DNA of 64,000 nucleotides from CAVWNR01 sp963756525 (GTDB taxonomy: Bacteria > Actinomycetota > Actinomycetes > Mycobacteriales > Jatrophihabitantaceae): positions 124,001-188,000 of the forward strand of contig CAVWNR010000006.1 in assembly GCA_963756525.1 (NCBI GenBank). Direction: 5' to 3'. Position numbers and translations under genes: made by a program. The notes below the pieces were generated by a model. That model searched no databases. It saw nothing but the letters and a program-made list of their open reading frames with translations, and had not been told where the DNA came from. Positions 34,452 through 44,004 of the stretch are shown piece by piece (positions within the stretch are counted from its first letter, which is position 1; every line of letters begins with the position of its first letter).

Positions 34452-35299
34452 GTCCAGTCCTCCTCGCCGGCGAGGATCTCCACGCCCGCCGGTTTGCGTA
34501 CCACCCGCACCCGGCTTCCGGGCGGTAGTCGGTCGAGCATGTCCGAGGGCAGCGGGATGCTCCCGTCGTAACGGACGGTCGCGAAGTGCTCGGCGGTCAT
34601 CCCGTCGTCGACGATGCGGCCCTCGCTCATGATGATCGTCCGGCTGGTCGCGCCGGCCACGGCGGGATCGTGGGTGACGACGACGACCGTCGAGCCGAAC
34701 TCACGCCCGACCCGGGCCAGCAGCTCGACGACGCGGTCGCGGCTGGCGGCGTCGAGCTGGCTCGTCGGCTCGTCGGCGAGCAGGACGCCGGGCGTTCCCG
34801 CCATGCCCACGGCGACGGACAGCCGCTGCTGCTCGCCGCCCGAGAGCTGGCCTGCTCGCTGCCCGGCGAGCTCCTCGAGCCCGAGCTGGCGCAGCAGCAA
34901 GCGCGGCTCGATCAGGCCCGCGCGCCGGTAGGACTGCACCGCGCGCTGCGCGAAGCGGATGTTCTCCTCGGCCGTGCCGTACGGCAGCAGGCTGCGGCTC
35001 GGGTTCTGCAACACGATGCCGATATGCCGACTGCGCAGCGCGAGCAGGTCGCTCTCCGACATGCCGGTGATGTCGTCCCCGCCGACGAAGATCCGCCCGG
35101 ACGTCGGCCGGCGCAGCCCGGCCAACAGCGACGTCAACGTCGACTTGCCCGAACCGGACGGCCCGAGCACCGCGACGCTCTCGCCGGCGAAGATGGAAAG
35201 CCGAATGTCACGCAGGGCGTGCACCTGCTCGCCGTCCACGCCGTAGGTGTGGCTGACGTCCGCGCACCGGACGCCCAGGCCGACCTGACCGTCGATCAT
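34448..35299 (-). CDS. ABC transporter ATP-binding protein, first (MacB/LolD-like)
   Basis: A 283-residue nucleotide-binding subunit with Walker A VLGPSGSGKSTL, Q-loop region IGIVLQNPSRSLLPY, signature QLSGGEQQRLSVAVGM and Walker B VLLADEPTSQLD. The C-terminal 50 residues extend past the usual ABC core (ending near RKPAGVEILAGEEDW). Overlaps both neighbours by 4 bp (ATGA), so the three genes form a tightly coupled operon. Confidence 0.92.
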   Translation of the reverse strand: MIDGQVGLGVRCADVSHTYGVDGEQVHALRDIRLSIFAGESVAVLGPSGSGKSTLTSLLAGLRRPTSGRIFVGGDDITGMSESDLLALRSRHIGIVLQNPSRSLLPYGTAEENIRFAQRAVQSYRRAGLIEPRLLLRQLGLEELAGQRAGQLSGGEQQRLSVAVGMAGTPGVLLADEPTSQLDAASRDRVVELLARVGREFGSTVVVVTHDPAVAGATSRTIIMSEGRIVDDGMTAEHFATVRYDGSIPLPSDMLDRLPPGSRVRVVRKPAGVEILAGEEDWT

Positions 35300-38200
35300 C
35301 CCTCGGCCTCCCGCAGCCGGGCGGGCACCGCCAGCCGGATCAGCACGCTGGCGGCCACCACCGCCGTCAACAGCAGCAGCACCACGAATGCGCAGACGAA
35401 CAGCACGGTCGGCAGCGCCTGCGGGACGTAGCGCATCGCGATCGGCGTGCTGTCGGAGAACTCCGGGATGACGGGCATCGCCAGCAGGGCAGCCACCACG
35501 CCGGTCGGGACGCCCAGCGCCACGCCACTGCCCAGCAGAAGCATCTGCTCGAACACGCTGGCCCGCCGCAAAGAGCCGGCGGGCACCCCCACCGCCCGAA
35601 GCGCGGCGATCTCATACGATCGCCGGCGGCTGCCGGCCGCGACGGAGATCGCCGTACCGCCGACGGCGAGCACCGCGCCGGCGATCGCGCAGGTGAGCAG
35701 GAGCAGTAGCGCGAGCGCCGGCCCCTGCCGGGCGAGCTGCGCGACCCGACCCTGCGCACTCTGCACGCTCTGCACGGTGAGCCCGGCTGCACCGAGCCGG
35801 GCCACGGCGTCCGGCGGTGCATGTGGTCCGAGCCAGACCTGCCAGGTCGCCTCGTTGTCGAACGCGGGTAGCTGCGCCCGAACGAACGTCAGGTCGAACA
35901 TCACCCCGTCGTCGAGCACGTAGGGCAGGACGGGCGCCCACTGCTGCACGGTGAACGTGGCCACCGTGCCGGTCAGGTCCGACATCTGCGGCGGCGGGGT
36001 CGCGGCCGTACCGTTCGCGATCGCGGCCCGGGTCGCGACGCAGGGCAACGGGCTGGGTGTGTAGGCGTAGCTGAGCCCGCCGTAGCCGCCCTCGTCGCTG
36101 CGGTAGTCGTCGCGCAGACCGAGCGCGGTTGGCTGCGGCTTGTCAGACGCCTCACCCTGCGCAAGTTCGCTGCGCCATGCCCCGGCCTGGGTGAGCCGCG
36201 CATCGACCGGCGTCCACGATCGCCCGTCGCCCTGCTCGATACCGGTAACCAGTGCGGTGCCGTACACCAGCCCGGCCTCGTACGTGTGGTTCCAGGTGAT
36301 GCCCTGGAACGTGCAGCCCTGCGGGCAGGGCAGTGCGGCGACGTAGTCGTGGCTGCCCGGGCGGAGCGTGCCCGCGTCGACGGAGAGGAACGGCTGGTCC
36401 GGCGTGCGGAGGTCGATCTGCACCGTCGGTCCGACCGCCGACATGTCGGACGCGGTGACGTGCACGCGCAGCTGCTTGCCGGTCAGCGTGATCGGCGGCG
36501 CGGGCGAGGCGTTGATCGTCGCGGCCACCGTGGCGACGCTCGGGCCGCCCGTTGCCGGGTAGGCCACGGCGGCCAGCCGGCTGGAGTCGACCGCCAGCAC
36601 GGTGCCGGCCACCCAGGCGCCTCCGTCGGGCAGCCAGGTGGCGGCTGCCATGGCCCACGCGCCCGCCGGGTCGGCCTTGCGCACCGCCTCCACCGGGTCA
36701 TGCTTCGCGTCGTACTGGATGGACGCCACCCGCGCCGCGCCCACCTCGGACTGCGCCCGGGCGGCGCGGTTGTGGCTCGCCACCGTCTCGCCGGCGACCG
36801 CGAACGTCGCGAGCCCGACGGCGACCGCGAGCAGCGCGGCGAGGCGCAGGCCGATCGGCCGGCGGGCGACCTGCCGGCCGGCCAGGAACAGCCCCACCCG
36901 CCGCGAGGAGCGCGTCGACCGCGACAGCGCGCGGCAGGCGACCGGCAGCAGGCGTACGCCCAGCAGGGCAACGGCGAATACCAGCAGGCCGGGCGCGAGC
37001 AGCGCGGCGGTGTCGTTGTGCGAGCCGGCCTTGTGGTTCATCCGTAGCGCCACCAGACCGGCGCAGGCCGCGGCGGCGAGCAGCACGTCCACGACGATGG
37101 TGAGCCAGGCGCGGCGCGGGCCGTGCGCGGTGTGTCGCCACTGGTCGAGCACCGAACGGGTCAGCGTCCGATGGCCGGCGAGGACGGCAGCGAGCAGGCC
37201 ACCGGCGAACGCGGCCAGCGCGGCGACGACGGCGGACCAGTTCAGCAGCACCGGGACGCCGGGCACCAGCACCGACGCCGCGAAGACGTGCGTAAGCAGC
37301 CACGCCACAAGCAGACCGATCGGCAGCGCGGCGGCGAGCAGCGCCACCGGTTCGCCCAGGCCGAAGCGGATCGTGGACGCGGGGGAGTGGCCGCGCAGCT
37401 TAGCCATCGCGATCTCGTTGCCGCGGGCCTCGATCGCGTCGGAGATGACCTGGAAGAGCACCAGCCAGGCGAGCAGCGCCAGCTGCAGGATGACCAGCGT
37501 CGTGCCGGTGTCGAGCAGCCGGCGTTCGTGCGCCGCGGCGGAGAGCACGTCGTCGAGACCGGTGGTCATGGCCATGGACGAGTTCGGGCCGTACTGCAGG
37601 CGCAGCTGCCCGACCGCGTGGCGCAGCCCGGCCAGGTCACTGAGCCGGATCGCGTTCACGTCGAGCGGGAAGTCGACGTCGACCTCGATCCCGTCGGCGT
37701 CGCTGGCGGCGTCGAACGCGGACTGGTCGACGAACACGGTGTCGACCTCGTCCGGCCCGCTGCTGCTCGCATGCGCGTCGAAGTAGTTGCGGCCGAACCA
37801 GTACGGGTCGGCGGTGTTCTTCGGGCGGTAGGTGCCGACGATCTGCAGCTTCGCGGGGCCGGCGCCAGGTTGGCCGGTGCTGCCGTTGACGTACTGATAC
37901 TGCAAACCACCGACGGTGAGCGTCTTGCCGACCGTCCAGTCGTAGACGCCGGTGGCGCCGGTGCGCGCGCTCACCAAGGCCTCGCCGGGTGCGCTCGGGC
38001 ATCGCCCGGCGACGATCACCAGGTGCGCGCAGTCACCCTGCCGCCAGGCCACCCGGGTGGCTGCCGTGTCCGTCCCTTTGGGCGCAGTAGAGGCGGTCAC
38101 GCCCTTCGCCGTGACGAGGCCTTGGATGTCGGTCGGGTACCCGCGCACGCTGCCCGGCAGGGGAGCTTCGCTGATGGCGTCGTCGACCGAGTCGTACTCC

Positions 38201-38406
38201 GTCGACGCAACGGCCGTCTGGAAGTGCAGGCCGGCCGCGGAGCCGGCGGACGTGAGGTGGTCGTGCAGGGTGGATTCGCCAGCCGCCCTGGCATAGAGCG
38301 GGCCCAGCGCTGCCGCCGTCGTGGTCACGATCGCGACGGCCAGTACCGCGCTGGTCAGCCCACGGCGCCACCACAGTCCGCGCAGCAGCAACGAGAAGCG
38401 GCGCAA
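35296..38406 (-). CDS. FtsX/MacB-type ABC transporter permease, large two-module form
   Basis: A 1036-residue membrane protein. One N-terminal span (residues about 15-36) leads into a large extracellular domain (to about 290). A first FtsX core of four helices follows (about 300-420), then further spans, a second extracellular domain, and a C-terminal FtsX core with ISVAAGSRRRSYEIAALRAVGVP. Such proteins do not move small solutes; they transmit ATPase motion to the envelope (MacB-type mechanotransmission) for efflux or lipoprotein release. Substrate unknown. Faces the aminotransferase gene divergently. Confidence 0.9.
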   Translation of the reverse strand: MRRFSLLLRGLWWRRGLTSAVLAVAIVTTTAAALGPLYARAAGESTLHDHLTSAGSAAGLHFQTAVASTEYDSVDDAISEAPLPGSVRGYPTDIQGLVTAKGVTASTAPKGTDTAATRVAWRQGDCAHLVIVAGRCPSAPGEALVSARTGATGVYDWTVGKTLTVGGLQYQYVNGSTGQPGAGPAKLQIVGTYRPKNTADPYWFGRNYFDAHASSSGPDEVDTVFVDQSAFDAASDADGIEVDVDFPLDVNAIRLSDLAGLRHAVGQLRLQYGPNSSMAMTTGLDDVLSAAAHERRLLDTGTTLVILQLALLAWLVLFQVISDAIEARGNEIAMAKLRGHSPASTIRFGLGEPVALLAAALPIGLLVAWLLTHVFAASVLVPGVPVLLNWSAVVAALAAFAGGLLAAVLAGHRTLTRSVLDQWRHTAHGPRRAWLTIVVDVLLAAAACAGLVALRMNHKAGSHNDTAALLAPGLLVFAVALLGVRLLPVACRALSRSTRSSRRVGLFLAGRQVARRPIGLRLAALLAVAVGLATFAVAGETVASHNRAARAQSEVGAARVASIQYDAKHDPVEAVRKADPAGAWAMAAATWLPDGGAWVAGTVLAVDSSRLAAVAYPATGGPSVATVAATINASPAPPITLTGKQLRVHVTASDMSAVGPTVQIDLRTPDQPFLSVDAGTLRPGSHDYVAALPCPQGCTFQGITWNHTYEAGLVYGTALVTGIEQGDGRSWTPVDARLTQAGAWRSELAQGEASDKPQPTALGLRDDYRSDEGGYGGLSYAYTPSPLPCVATRAAIANGTAATPPPQMSDLTGTVATFTVQQWAPVLPYVLDDGVMFDLTFVRAQLPAFDNEATWQVWLGPHAPPDAVARLGAAGLTVQSVQSAQGRVAQLARQGPALALLLLLTCAIAGAVLAVGGTAISVAAGSRRRSYEIAALRAVGVPAGSLRRASVFEQMLLLGSGVALGVPTGVVAALLAMPVIPEFSDSTPIAMRYVPQALPTVLFVCAFVVLLLLTAVVAASVLIRLAVPARLREAEG

Positions 38407-38486
38407 CCCGGCACGGCCTCCTTACCGATTGGTCCAGCCCATTCAAGCAGCCCGACGAGCGGCGTCGGCTGCGCAAAGGTAACGAT

Positions 38487-38492
38487 TAGGCT
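38487..38492 (+). promoter_or_regulatory. -10 element for the aminotransferase gene (leaderless)
   Basis: TAGGCT, 7 nt before the GTG at 38500. Confidence 0.5.
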
Positions 38493-38499
38493 CGACCTC

Positions 38500-39654
38500 G
38501 TGCCCACCGATCCGCTCGTCGAACGCATGCGCGGGTTCGGCACGACGATCTTCGCGGAAATGTCCGCGTTGGCGATCGCGACCAACAGCGTCAACCTCGG
38601 ACAGGGCTTTCCGGACACCGACGGCCCGGCCGATCTGCTGGCCGTCGCGTCGGACGCGATCATGCAGGGCACGCACAACCAGTACCCGCCCGGGCCGGGA
38701 GTTCCGGAGCTGCGCCGGGCCATCGCAGATCATCAGCGGCGCTGGTACGGGCTGGAATATGACGCCGACGGCGAGGTGCTCGTCACCGCGGGCGCCACCG
38801 AGGCCATCGCCGCAGCGTTGCTCGCGCTCACCGACACCGGTGACGAGGTGGTCGTCTTCGAGCCGTACTACGACTCCTACGGGGCGTGTGTCGCGCTCGG
38901 CGGAGCGCGCCGGCGACCGGTCACCCTGCACCGGTCCGGCAGCGGCTGGGTGTTCGACCCGGCGGCGCTTCGCGCGGCAATCACCCCGCGGACCAGGGCG
39001 ATCCTGCTGAACACGCCGCACAACCCGACTGGCAAGGTCTTCGACCGCGAGGAGCTAACGCTGATCGCCGAGCTTGCCGTCGATCACGACCTGATCGTCA
39101 TCGCCGACGAGGTCTACGAGCACCTCGTCTTCGACGGCGCGCACCTGCCGATCGCCACGCTCCCCGGCATGCGCGAGCGCACGGTCACCATCTCCAGCGG
39201 CGGCAAGACGTTCAGCGTCACCGGCTGGAAGATCGGCTGGATCTGCGCGCCACCGGCACTGACGACAGCCGCCCGGACGGTGAAGCAGTTCCTTACCTAC
39301 GTCAACGGCGGTCCGTTCCAGCCCGCAATCGCCTATGGGCTGGCGCTGCCCGACGCCTACTTCGCGAGCATCGCCGCGCAGTTGTGCGCGCAGCGCGACC
39401 TGCTCTGCGACGGCCTCCGCGGGCTCGGCTTCGACGTCGTCCGCCCGCAGGCGACCTACTTCGCCACCGTGGACGTGCACGGCGACGCAATGCGGTTCTG
39501 CCGCGCACTGCCGCGCGAACACGGCGTCGTGGCCATACCGAGCGCGGTGTTCTACGACTCGCCGGCCGGCGACGGCTACGTCCGATTCGCGTTCTGCAAG
39601 CGCCCGGAAGTCCTCGAAGAAGCGCTCACCCGGCTGAAAGGCGCCGCGCCATGA
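38500..39654 (+). CDS. PLP-dependent class I/II aminotransferase (DapC/glutamine transaminase K-like)
   Basis: A 384-residue fold-type I aminotransferase. Family motifs: TTIFAEMSALA and VNLGQGFPDTDGP at the start, NQYPPGPGVPELRRAI, TAGATEAIAAAL, NTPHNPTGKVF, IADEVYEHLVF and the PLP lysine in SSGGKTFSVTGWKIGW. It resembles M. tuberculosis Rv0858c, annotated as DapC, but the same subfamily includes kynurenine/glutamine transaminase K. The nitrilase directly downstream is the usual partner of the latter (methionine salvage, removal of alpha-ketoglutaramate). I lean to that role but do not exclude N-succinyl-DAP transamination, since dapD and dapE lie in this window. Confidence 0.88.
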   Translation: MPTDPLVERMRGFGTTIFAEMSALAIATNSVNLGQGFPDTDGPADLLAVASDAIMQGTHNQYPPGPGVPELRRAIADHQRRWYGLEYDADGEVLVTAGATEAIAAALLALTDTGDEVVVFEPYYDSYGACVALGGARRRPVTLHRSGSGWVFDPAALRAAITPRTRAILLNTPHNPTGKVFDREELTLIAELAVDHDLIVIADEVYEHLVFDGAHLPIATLPGMRERTVTISSGGKTFSVTGWKIGWICAPPALTTAARTVKQFLTYVNGGPFQPAIAYGLALPDAYFASIAAQLCAQRDLLCDGLRGLGFDVVRPQATYFATVDVHGDAMRFCRALPREHGVVAIPSAVFYDSPAGDGYVRFAFCKRPEVLEEALTRLKGAAP

Positions 39655-39709
39655 AAGACCACCCCACGAGATCGCTCCGCTGGCGCTCCACGATTTCGCC
39701 GGGGCCCCG

Positions 39710-40465
39710 ATGAAAGTTGCTGCCGTCCAGCACGACATCGTCTGGGAGGACGCCGAGGCGACCCGCAAACGGTTGGTGCCGCTCGTCGCGCAGGCCGCCG
39801 CGGCCGGCGCCCGGCTGATCGCGCTCACCGAGATGTACGCCACCGGCTTCTCGATGCACCCCGAGCGGATCGCCGAGGACGAGGGCGGCCCGAACGAGCA
39901 GTTCCTCGGCGACCAGGCCCGCGAGCACGGCGCATTCGTCGTGGGCTCTATCGCCCAGTACGGCCCCGACGGCCGGGCACGAAATGTCGCGGTGCTGGCC
40001 GGACCGGACGGCACCCTGCACCGCTACGCCAAGATCCACCCGTTCAGCTTCGCCGGCGAGCACGAGCGCTACGCCGCCGGCAGGGAGTTCTGCACGGTCG
40101 ACGTCGAGGGCCTTCGGGTGAGCCTGTTCGTCTGCTACGACCTTCGCTTCGCCGACGAGTTCTGGGCGCTCGCCCGCGACACCGACCTCTACGTCGTCGT
40201 GGCCAACTGGCCCGTCCCGCGGCGCGAGCACTGGCGGGCGCTGCTGCGGGCACGGGCGATCGAGAACCAGGCGTATGTGCTCGGGGTCAACCGGGTGGGC
40301 GCGGCCAAGGAGCTCGAGCACACCGGCGACAGCGCGATCGTCGACCCGCTCGGCAACACGCTCGGCGAGGCGTCGCTGGTCGAGACGGTGCTGGTGACCG
40401 ACGTCAGCGCCGAGCGAGTGTCCGAGGTGCGCGCCCGGTTCCCGTTCCTGGCCGACCGCCGATAA
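39710..40465 (+). CDS. Carbon-nitrogen hydrolase, omega-amidase (Nit2/MtnU)-like
   Basis: A 251-residue nitrilase-superfamily amidase. The catalytic Glu-Lys-Cys triad is visible: Glu in ALTEMYATGFSM, Lys in RYAKIHPFSF and Cys in LFVCYDLRFAD. Family members next to this aminotransferase type hydrolyse alpha-ketoglutaramate or alpha-ketosuccinamate, pulling glutamine-dependent transamination forward. It is 55 bp downstream on the same strand. The ATG at 39710 gives the conserved beginning KVAAVQHDIVWED. Confidence 0.9.
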   Translation: MKVAAVQHDIVWEDAEATRKRLVPLVAQAAAAGARLIALTEMYATGFSMHPERIAEDEGGPNEQFLGDQAREHGAFVVGSIAQYGPDGRARNVAVLAGPDGTLHRYAKIHPFSFAGEHERYAAGREFCTVDVEGLRVSLFVCYDLRFADEFWALARDTDLYVVVANWPVPRREHWRALLRARAIENQAYVLGVNRVGAAKELEHTGDSAIVDPLGNTLGEASLVETVLVTDVSAERVSEVRARFPFLADRR

Positions 40466-40473
40466 CCGGGTCG

Positions 40474-40710
40474 GTGTATCGGCTGCGCGTCGCCGCTGTC
40501 GTCGACGCTTCGTTGGCGGCAGTCCGCGAGGCCGTGGCTGAACTCCCCGAACCGATCACCGCCCACATCTCACGGACCGGCGCTGGCGTGCTCGTCACTC
40601 TCGAGCGTCGCGGGCACGTACCGTGGCCGCCCAGACGCGCTGTGCTTCGCTCGTTGCGCAAGCAGCTTGCCGGCCTGCGCTCCCGGCTGGAGTCCGACCC
40701 GGCAAACTGA
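40474..40710 (+). CDS. Small hypothetical protein
   Basis: A 78-residue basic protein with GTG start 8 bp after the omega-amidase-like gene. It reads like one alpha/beta unit (YRLRVAAVVDASLAAVREAV, then AHISRTGAGVLVTLERRG) and a C-terminal Arg/Leu helix. Codon use at third positions matches neighbouring genes, and the tight spacing favours a real operon member. No family recognised. Confidence 0.55.
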   Translation: MYRLRVAAVVDASLAAVREAVAELPEPITAHISRTGAGVLVTLERRGHVPWPPRRAVLRSLRKQLAGLRSRLESDPAN

Positions 40711-41005
40711 CGCGGTGCAAGCACCGCCGCACTGGTCACGAATCGGCAACTGTTCCCTGCCGCGCCTGGCGTGGTACCGATCCGCGCCTAAGGTAGGCGG
40801 CGCTGCCGGCGCCGGGGCCGCGGTGACTGGGCCCCATTGCGCCGGCGCGGCGCAAGGGCGAGGATCTGTCGCGGAACGGTCACGATCTGGCGACAACCCG
40901 GGTCCGCCGTGCCGGCCGGTGAGGGATAGGGAATAGCGTCCTTCGCTAGCCACAAGCTGTGAAGCGTGGCCAGCACCATCAGCGCTGGTCGGACTGAAGG
41001 AGGCT
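40711..41005. other. 295-bp intergenic region upstream of the peptide transporter operon
   Basis: No gene seen. It must hold the dpp-like promoter; GGATAGGGAATAG near 40923-40935 is AT-richer than its surroundings and could hold a -10. A small palindrome CACAAGCTGTG lies near 40952. GAAGGAGG ends at 41003, just ahead of the first gene. Nothing else stands out. Confidence 0.4.
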
Positions 41006-42025
41006 GTGCGTTCCATGACGCTGCCTGCCGCCGGCGAGCTGGATCTCACCACCCAAGCTCCCGCTCCACCCGACGCGTCGACCGAAGAGGCCGCGGCGAT
41101 CCAAGGGCGGTCGCTCGGCGCCATCGCCTGGCGCCGGCTGCGCAAGGACACGCTGGCCATGATCGGCGGGTGCATCGTCATCGCGTTCGCCCTGATCGCG
41201 ATCCTCGCCCGGCCGATCACCCAGTGGTACGGCCAGGGCCCCGTGCTCGGGCACGTCAACCTCACCGACCCGACCACCACCATGCCGCTGGGCAGCTTCG
41301 GTGGCATCTCCGGCACGCACTGGCTGGGCGTCACGCCCGTGCTCGGCCAGGACATCTTCGCCCAGCTGGTCTACGGTGCCCGCACCTCACTGATCATCTC
41401 GTCACTGGCGGTCGTCCTCGCGCTGGTACTCGGCGTCTCCTCCGGCGTCGCGGCCGGCTACTTCCGCGGCGTGTCCGACAGCATCCTGTCCCGGCTGTTC
41501 GACCTGATCCTCGCATTCCCACAGCTGCTGTTCGCGATTTCGCTGTTGACCGTGTTCAGCCTCGTGCCGACGTTCCTCGGCATGAGCGGGCAGGTGCTGC
41601 GCTTTTTCGTCATCATCTTCGTGATCGGGTTCTTCGCCTTCCCGTACATCGGCCGTATCGTCCGCGGTCAGGTGCTCTCGCTGCGGGAGAAGGAGTTTGT
41701 TGACGCCGCGCACAACCTCGGCGCGTCTAATTACCGGATCATGACCCGGGAGCTGCTGCCGAACCTGCTCGGCCCGATCCTGGTCTACGCCACGCTGTCG
41801 ATCCCGAACTTCATGCTCGCGGAGGCGGGGCTCGCCTTCCTCGGTGTGGGTGTGCAGCCACCCACCGTGTCCTGGGGCAGCATGCTCAGCGACGCCGGCC
41901 AGTACTTCCAGGTCGACCCGACCTACCTGTTCGCCCCCGGGCTCACCATCTTCATCGCCGTGCTCGCGTTCAACCTGCTGGGCGACGGTCTGCGTGACGC
42001 ACTCGACCCGAAGTCGTCGCGGTGA
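41006..42025 (+). CDS. Peptide/nickel-type ABC transporter permease (DppC-like)
   Basis: A 339-residue permease with an N-terminal cytoplasmic tail of about 50 residues, one span, an extracellular loop (about 75-120) and five more helices. The DppC/OppC consensus is seen in HWLGVTPVLGQDIFAQLVYGAR and the EAA loop DAAHNLGASNYRIMTRELLPN. GAAGGAGG fits an ATG at 41015 (three codons later) better than the GTG at 41006, so either may be used. It precedes its binding protein gene, an unusual order for this family. Confidence 0.93.
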   Translation: MRSMTLPAAGELDLTTQAPAPPDASTEEAAAIQGRSLGAIAWRRLRKDTLAMIGGCIVIAFALIAILARPITQWYGQGPVLGHVNLTDPTTTMPLGSFGGISGTHWLGVTPVLGQDIFAQLVYGARTSLIISSLAVVLALVLGVSSGVAAGYFRGVSDSILSRLFDLILAFPQLLFAISLLTVFSLVPTFLGMSGQVLRFFVIIFVIGFFAFPYIGRIVRGQVLSLREKEFVDAAHNLGASNYRIMTRELLPNLLGPILVYATLSIPNFMLAEAGLAFLGVGVQPPTVSWGSMLSDAGQYFQVDPTYLFAPGLTIFIAVLAFNLLGDGLRDALDPKSSR

Positions 42026-42066
42026 TGGCTCGTTTCTCGACCTGCGAACCGTCCGGCCGCAGGAGT

Positions 42067-42090
42067 AAGTCCGCAAGTCCGCAAGTCCGA
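42067..42090. repeat. Three 8-bp tandem repeats ahead of the binding-protein gene
   Basis: AAGTCCGC is repeated three times (last copy AAGTCCGA) in the 102-bp gap before the solute-binding protein gene. A slippage-prone tract; it could influence mRNA processing or translation of the abundant binding protein. Confidence 0.8.
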
Positions 42091-42127
42091 CAGCAGTACT
42101 CACTAACCGAAGGGTGGAGAACCACTG

Positions 42128-43915
42128 ATGAGAAGTAGGTCCAGGCTGGCTATCGCGGTCAGCCTCGCCGCGGTCGCAGCGACAGTGCTCGCCGCGTGTA
42201 GCAGCGGCAAGAGCAACGGCGGTGGCAGTAACGGCGGCAAGACCACCGGGTCCGGCGGTAGCGGCACCGCGGCGGCGGGTTACAACGCCGCCTTCGACGC
42301 GGTGGTGAACCCGTCGACCAAGACCGGCGGCACGCTGAACCTCATCTCCACGGTTGACTGCGATGCGTGGGATCCGCAGCGCACCTACTACGGCTGGTGC
42401 TGGAACATGCAGCGGCTGTTCACCCGGTCGCTGATCGGTTACGAGAAGCTGAACGGCACCGACTTCAAGCTGGCACCCGACCTGGCCACCGACATGGGCA
42501 CGCACAACGCCGACTACACCCAGTGGACCTACACCCTCAAGAACGGCTTGAAGTGGTCCAACGGCCAGCCGATCACCGCGGCCGACGTCCAGTACGGCAT
42601 CAGCCGGCTCTGGGCGACCGACGTGATCAACGGCGGCCCGTTCTCGTACTTCGTGAACGGGATCAAGGCGCCGGCGAACTACAAGGGCCCGTACAAGCAG
42701 GGCGTGAACACCGTCGGCATGGTGGTCTCGGGTAACTCGATCACCTTCCACCTGACCGGCCCGAACGCGGACTTCAACTACCTGATGGCGATGGCCGCCT
42801 CCGCGCCGGTGCCGGCCAAGGTCGAGGGCGGCCCCGGATTCGTGGGCGCGACCTACACCAAGCACCCGGTCGCCTCCGGCCCGTTCATGGTCCAGTCGTA
42901 CACGCCGCAGAAGCAGATCACCTTCGTGCGCAACCCCAACTGGACGCAGGCCAGCGACACCATCCGGCATCCGCTGGTGAACGAGGTCATCATGACCGTC
43001 GACACGAACCCGACCGACGCGGACGCCAAGCTCAAGGCCGGTAGCGCGGACGCCAACGCGTCGACGAACGTGACGGCGGGCTTCCAGACGCAGATCCTCA
43101 CCCAGCCGGACCTGAAGAAGAACGCCGACGACCCGGTGACTGCGTTCACCCAGTACGTGCCGGTGTTCCAGACGGTGATCACGAACGTGCACTGCCGGCG
43201 GGCGATCTTCTATGCCAGCAACAAGCAGACCCTGCTGGCTGCGTATGGTGGTGCGGTGTCCGGCCAGATCGCCGGATCGATGACGCCTCCTGGCATCACC
43301 GGCAACGAGCCGAGCTACGACCCGTACCCGGTCGGCACGAGCAGCACCGGTGACCTGACCAAGGCCAAGTCCGAGCTGCAGCAGTGCGGCCAGCCGAACG
43401 GCTTCTCGACGAAGATGGCGTACGCCACGCCGTCCCAGCACGCCCAGGCGGCGTTCCTGGCCGAGCAGACCGCGCTGGCCCGGGTCGGCATCAAGGTCAC
43501 CCCGGCCACCGCTGACTCGTCGACGTACTACAGCACGTTCATCGGCTCGCCGCGCAACGTGCTCAGCCAGGGCATCGGCCTCGGGCTGGCCGGTTGGGGT
43601 GCGGACTTCCCCACCCCGGTCGGGTTCTACCAGGCGATCGCCAACGGCAACGCGATTACTGATCCCGGCACGTCGAACTACGTCAGCCTCAACGACCCGG
43701 TCGTCAACAAGATCCTCAACAACGGGCCGAAGGGCACCAACACCACGGCGGACTGGCAGAACCTCAACCACCAGATCATGAACGACGCGGTGTACATGCC
43801 CATCTACTGGGGCAAGAACCTCTACTACCGCAACCCGCGGTTGACCAATGTGACGTGCAACAACGCGCTCGCGTTCGGCATCTACGACTTCGTCAACGTG
43901 GGTGTCGGTGGCTGA
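42128..43915 (+). CDS. Peptide-type ABC transporter solute-binding lipoprotein (SBP family 5)
   Basis: A 595-residue extracellular binding protein. The signal peptide RSRLAIAVSLAAVAATVLAAC ends in the lipobox L-A-A-C (lipidated Cys at about residue 24), followed by a Ser/Gly/Asn linker. The mature domain shows the SBP_bac_5 pattern: GGTLNLIS, WTYTLKNGLKWSNGQPITAADV (ending V-Q-Y-G-I), and VYMPIYWGKNLYYRN near the end. It determines ligand choice, probably an oligopeptide, but family 5 also binds nickel, glycosides and opines. A Shine-Dalgarno-like GAAGGGTGGAG precedes the ATG. Confidence 0.93.
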   Translation: MRSRSRLAIAVSLAAVAATVLAACSSGKSNGGGSNGGKTTGSGGSGTAAAGYNAAFDAVVNPSTKTGGTLNLISTVDCDAWDPQRTYYGWCWNMQRLFTRSLIGYEKLNGTDFKLAPDLATDMGTHNADYTQWTYTLKNGLKWSNGQPITAADVQYGISRLWATDVINGGPFSYFVNGIKAPANYKGPYKQGVNTVGMVVSGNSITFHLTGPNADFNYLMAMAASAPVPAKVEGGPGFVGATYTKHPVASGPFMVQSYTPQKQITFVRNPNWTQASDTIRHPLVNEVIMTVDTNPTDADAKLKAGSADANASTNVTAGFQTQILTQPDLKKNADDPVTAFTQYVPVFQTVITNVHCRRAIFYASNKQTLLAAYGGAVSGQIAGSMTPPGITGNEPSYDPYPVGTSSTGDLTKAKSELQQCGQPNGFSTKMAYATPSQHAQAAFLAEQTALARVGIKVTPATADSSTYYSTFIGSPRNVLSQGIGLGLAGWGADFPTPVGFYQAIANGNAITDPGTSNYVSLNDPVVNKILNNGPKGTNTTADWQNLNHQIMNDAVYMPIYWGKNLYYRNPRLTNVTCNNALAFGIYDFVNVGVGG

Positions 43916-44004
43916 TCCGTCAGTTCCCCACTGACCAGAGATGAGGTGAAGCTGGTGGTGGCCGGCCCGGCGCCCGCCGGGTCGGCCACGACAGCGGACG
44001 AGCA

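Noticed and set aside
36286..40000. Several long frames opposite the FtsX-type permease and the aminotransferase/amidase genes
   Set aside because: Their products are Arg/Pro/Gly-rich without motifs, while the genes on the other frames have complete family signatures.
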